From CAYTNY01 sp964439215 (GTDB taxonomy: Bacteria; Oederibacteriota; PGYV01; CAYTNY01), in assembly GCA_964439215.1 (NCBI GenBank), contig CAYTNY010000095.1, positions 1 through 7,593 of the forward strand: a DNA stretch of 7,593 bases, given 5' to 3'. Shown here piece by piece: positions 5,624 to 7,593 of this stretch; the stretch's first letter is position 1, and each line of letters starts with the position of its first letter. A program made the position numbers and the translations under genes. The notes beneath the pieces are model-generated. The model was not told the DNA's origin and searched no databases. It saw only the letters and a program-made list of their open reading frames with translations.

Positions 5624-6368
5624 AAAAAGGTTTTTTATTGCGGCGGGAATCATCGGTCTTTTTGCGGCGGGGGCGCCGCTTTATGCGGCTCCTGTTGATG
5701 TGCCCAGCATAGGCATTACGGTTGACCCGGCAAAGAGCCCGAAAGATGTTGCGGCCACGATACAGATAATTCTGCTTTTAACGATTCTGACGCTGGCGCC
5801 CGCGATACTTATGCTTATGACTTCCTTTACAAGGATCGTTATTGTACTGTCGTTTTTAAGGCAGGCTCTGGGATCGCAGCAGATACCGGCGAACCAGATA
5901 ATTATAGGGCTTGCGCTGTTTATGACATTTTTCTTAATGCGGCCCGTGGGAACCGACATATATGAAAATGCCTGGGAGCCTTATATGGAAGAGGAAATTA
6001 CTCTGCAGGAGGCAATGGACGAGTCGCTCAGGCCGATCAGGAAATTTATGTTTAAACAGACGCGGGAGAAAGATCTTGCGCTCTTTATATTTTTATCAAA
6101 GAATGAAAGGCCCAAAAACAGGGATGATGTGCCTACCGCGGTTTTAATACCCGCGTTTGTAATAAGCGAGCTTAAAACAGCTTTTATAGTGGGTTTTCTT
6201 ATATATATACCGTTTCTGATTATAGATATGGTTGTGGCGAGCACTCTGATGTCAATGGGTATGCTTATGCTTCCGCCTGTTATGATATCGCTGCCTTTTA
6301 AAATACTTCTTTTTGTTCTTGTTGACGGCTGGCATCTGATATCAAGGGCGCTTATAGTAAGTTTTTAG
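5610..6368 (+). CDS. fliP: Flagellar export gate protein FliP
   Basis: FliP forms most of the export-gate ring together with FliQ and FliR. From ATG 5610 it has 252 residues. There is an N-terminal signal peptide (MKTDKKRFF, then an Ala/Gly/Leu core, likely cut after LYA), as usual for FliP. Membrane segments follow at about 50-70, 93-112, 180-210 and 215-245. Family hallmarks TSFTRIVIVLSFLRQALGSQ (about 71-90) and IPAFVISELKTAF (about 180-192) are intact, as is LMLPPVMISLPFKILLFVL near the end. Other in-frame starts are GTG 5601 and ATG 5604. ATG 5610 is chosen because the only purine-rich site (AAGAG, 5597-5601) is 8 bases from it and the signal peptide begins cleanly there; this choice is moderately secure. 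The start lies inside the end of fliO, which implies translational coupling. Confidence 0.94.
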   Translation: MKTDKKRFFIAAGIIGLFAAGAPLYAAPVDVPSIGITVDPAKSPKDVAATIQIILLLTILTLAPAILMLMTSFTRIVIVLSFLRQALGSQQIPANQIIIGLALFMTFFLMRPVGTDIYENAWEPYMEEEITLQEAMDESLRPIRKFMFKQTREKDLALFIFLSKNERPKNRDDVPTAVLIPAFVISELKTAFIVGFLIYIPFLIIDMVVASTLMSMGMLMLPPVMISLPFKILLFVLVDGWHLISRALIVSF

Positions 6369-6398
6369 CCGGTCTGCGGGCGCGGCCGGGAGTATTCT

Positions 6399-6412
6399 GT
6401 CTGAAAACAGAC
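6399..6412 (+). other. Small stem-loop between fliP and fliQ
   Basis: GTCTG (6399-6403) and CAGAC (6408-6412) pair around an AAAA loop in the 75-base gap 6369-6443. No T run follows, so it is not a typical terminator. The gap holds no gene and is GC-richer than its surroundings. A CCCC-GGA-GGGG element at 6431-6441 overlaps the fliQ ribosome binding site and could weakly mask it. Confidence 0.35.
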
Positions 6413-6443
6413 GCCGTGAAAAATCTTAACCCCCGGAGGGGAT

Positions 6444-6716
6444 ATGACTATTGAGTTTGTTACAACATTCGGCAGAGAGGCACTGCTTTTGACGCTTTTG
6501 GTTGCGGCTCCGCTTTTGGGGTTTGCGCTTTTTACCGGTGTTGCGATCAGTATATTTCAGGCAATTACACAGATACAGGAAATGACCCTTACCTTTGTGC
6601 CTAAAATAATAGTTGTTCTTTTGGCGGCAATCGTTTTCGGGCCCTGGATGCTCAGGCTTCTTATAAATTTTACAGTCAATCTTATGATGAATCTGCCGAA
6701 TTATATGAAGATGTAG
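6444..6716 (+). CDS. fliQ: Flagellar export gate protein FliQ
   Basis: This 90-residue membrane protein is the standard length for FliQ, the small gate subunit that packs around the FliP/FliR core. Two membrane segments are clear, at about 15-37 and 53-78. The connecting stretch ISIFQAITQIQEMTLTFVPK (about 35-54) is the highly conserved FliQ signature, shared with SctS-type secretion proteins. A strong GGAGG at 6435-6439 lies 4 bases before the ATG, slightly close. It follows fliP after 75 bases and precedes fliR by 39 bases. All features point to a normal, intact gene. Confidence 0.95.
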   Translation: MTIEFVTTFGREALLLTLLVAAPLLGFALFTGVAISIFQAITQIQEMTLTFVPKIIVVLLAAIVFGPWMLRLLINFTVNLMMNLPNYMKM

Positions 6717-6755
6717 AGGCGGACGCGGGATGGAGATTGGAACTGACGGTGAAAA

Positions 6756-7544
6756 ATGGAACAGTTTAATATATTTGATATAGCTCTTGAACAGTTTCAG
6801 GTTTATGTGCTTATAACGATCAGAATATCCGCAATATTCTTTTCCGCGCCGGTTATATCAAGCAGGAATGTACCGCCGCTTATAAAAATAGCGCTTGCGT
6901 TTCTGATTGCCATAATAGTATTTCCCGTGGTTGAAAAGGACTTTGTCATACCCGGAGATATCGGAACTTACGGAGTAATAGTTTTTAAGCAGGTGCTTTT
7001 GGGCGTGGCAATAGGTTTTGCGGCAAATCTTATATTTACGGCAATACAGCTGGCGGGACAGATAATAGACCTGCAGATGGGTTTCGGTATCGTAAATGTT
7101 ATTGACCCTGTTTCAAACACACAGGTGTCAATAATCGGACAGTTTAAATTTGTGATGGGGATCCTGCTGTTTATGGCCATAAACGGGCATCATATGCTGT
7201 TTAAGGCCATTGTTGACAGTTTTGCGATGGTTCCGCTGGGAAACGTCGGTATTACAGAGCCTACGGTAACAAAACTGAACGCAATGTTTTCAGAGATGTT
7301 TCTGCTTGCTTTTAAGATAGCGGGGCCCGCGACAATTGCGCTTTTTCTTTCAAACGTCACGCTGGGGCTGATCGCAAGAACGATTCCGCAGATGAATGTT
7401 TTTATAGTCGGGCTGCCTATGAACATAATGATCGGCATAGCGGCGGTGCTCGTGTCAATGCCCATACTTGTGAATCTTTTTAATACGCTGCTTACGGCAA
7501 TGTGGGATGATATATACTTTATAATAAGAACGATGAGGGTGTGA
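6756..7544 (+). CDS. fliR: Flagellar export gate protein FliR
   Basis: FliR is the single-copy export-gate subunit that caps the FliP ring. The 262-residue protein is hydrophobic throughout, with about six membrane segments. It carries family landmarks such as SSRNVPPLIKIALA (about 35-48), GQIIDLQMGFGIVNVIDP (about 101-118) and ARTIPQMNVFIVGLPMNI (about 207-224). There is no FlhB domain fused before the stop, unlike some clostridial FliR-FlhB fusions. An in-frame TGA at 6750-6752 fixes the ATG at 6756 as the earliest start. No good ribosome binding site precedes it, only GGTG at 6748-6751, so coupling to fliQ is possible. The TGA stop at 7542-7544 is followed after 3 bases by a heptamer-repeat tract. 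Confidence 0.95.
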   Translation: MEQFNIFDIALEQFQVYVLITIRISAIFFSAPVISSRNVPPLIKIALAFLIAIIVFPVVEKDFVIPGDIGTYGVIVFKQVLLGVAIGFAANLIFTAIQLAGQIIDLQMGFGIVNVIDPVSNTQVSIIGQFKFVMGILLFMAINGHHMLFKAIVDSFAMVPLGNVGITEPTVTKLNAMFSEMFLLAFKIAGPATIALFLSNVTLGLIARTIPQMNVFIVGLPMNIMIGIAAVLVSMPILVNLFNTLLTAMWDDIYFIIRTMRV

Positions 7545-7547
7545 GAG

Positions 7548-7593
7548 AGTGGGTAGTGGGTTCAAAGTTCAAAGTTCAAAGTTCAAAGTTCAA
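7548..7593 (+). repeat. Heptanucleotide tandem repeat after fliR
   Basis: Two copies of AGTGGGT (7548-7561) are followed in the same 7-base phase by TCAAAGT repeated four times (7562-7589) plus TCAA, which reaches the right edge. The TCAAAGT part is perfect. Because 7 is not a multiple of 3, every change in copy number would shift any reading frame crossing it. The array has no stop in any + frame and would encode a repeating FKVQSSK unit. Its full length is unknown because the window ends inside it. Confidence 0.9.

Noticed and set aside
6730..6783. Possible 17-residue gene starting at ATG 6730 before fliR
   Set aside because: It overlaps the fliR start out of frame, has no clear ribosome binding site and no recognisable sequence.
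7548..7593. CRISPR array at the right edge
   Set aside because: The repeat unit is only 7 bases and directly tandem, with no spacers.

Overview
The window carries a nearly complete run of flagellar basal-body, stator and export genes, all on the + strand: flbD, motA, motB, fliL, fliM, fliN/fliY, fliO, fliP, fliQ and fliR (about 589-7544). This order, with flbD beside the stator genes and then the switch and export-gate genes, is known from spirochaetes, Thermotogae and clostridia and differs from the enteric arrangement. An MotB with a peptidoglycan-binding domain, predicted signal peptides on FliP and possibly FliO, and a FliN with an extra N-terminal CheC/FliY-like domain fit a motile bacterium outside the enteric proteobacteria. 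Nothing here fixes the phylum. The mixed base composition and the low-complexity repeats at both edges look like a contig from an uncultivated genome, which is inference.

Layout. Bases 1-216 hold the last part of an Rhs/YD-repeat reading frame, recognisable from a DHLGST motif, that runs off the left edge. It is preceded by a G-rich tract. Bases 217-528 are a mostly AT-rich spacer with no credible gene. A near-perfect sigma70-type promoter (TTGACA, 17 bp, TAGAAT) at 529-557 lies just upstream of flbD, whose true start is most likely the TTG at 589. From there genes are tightly packed: motA and motB overlap by one base, fliL to fliN are separated by 11-33 bases, fliO and fliP overlap, and fliQ and fliR follow after short gaps. 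The window ends in a heptanucleotide tandem repeat directly behind fliR, where flhB would be expected.

How the genes work together. MotA and MotB form the ion-driven stator, and FlbD (SwrD family) is probably a small helper of stator function. FliL surrounds or supports the stator. FliM and FliN/FliY build the switch complex that converts stator action into rotation and responds to CheY-P. FliO, FliP, FliQ and FliR build the inner-membrane export gate of the flagellar type III secretion system.

The most interesting feature is at the 5' end of fliO. A plausible signal-peptide start at 4998 is separated from the rest of FliO by a run of nine T residues (5029-5037) that puts a TAG in frame. A single extra T, or a -1 ribosomal slip on the run, restores one 208-residue protein, and a strong GC-rich stem-loop lies 14 bases downstream. 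This could be a slippage-controlled export-gate gene, a phase-variable tract, a mutation, or a homopolymer sequencing error. Other points worth checking are the degenerate CheC-type active site in FliN/FliY, the heptamer tract in front of the expected flhB, and the Rhs remnant that replaces the usual upstream flagellar genes.
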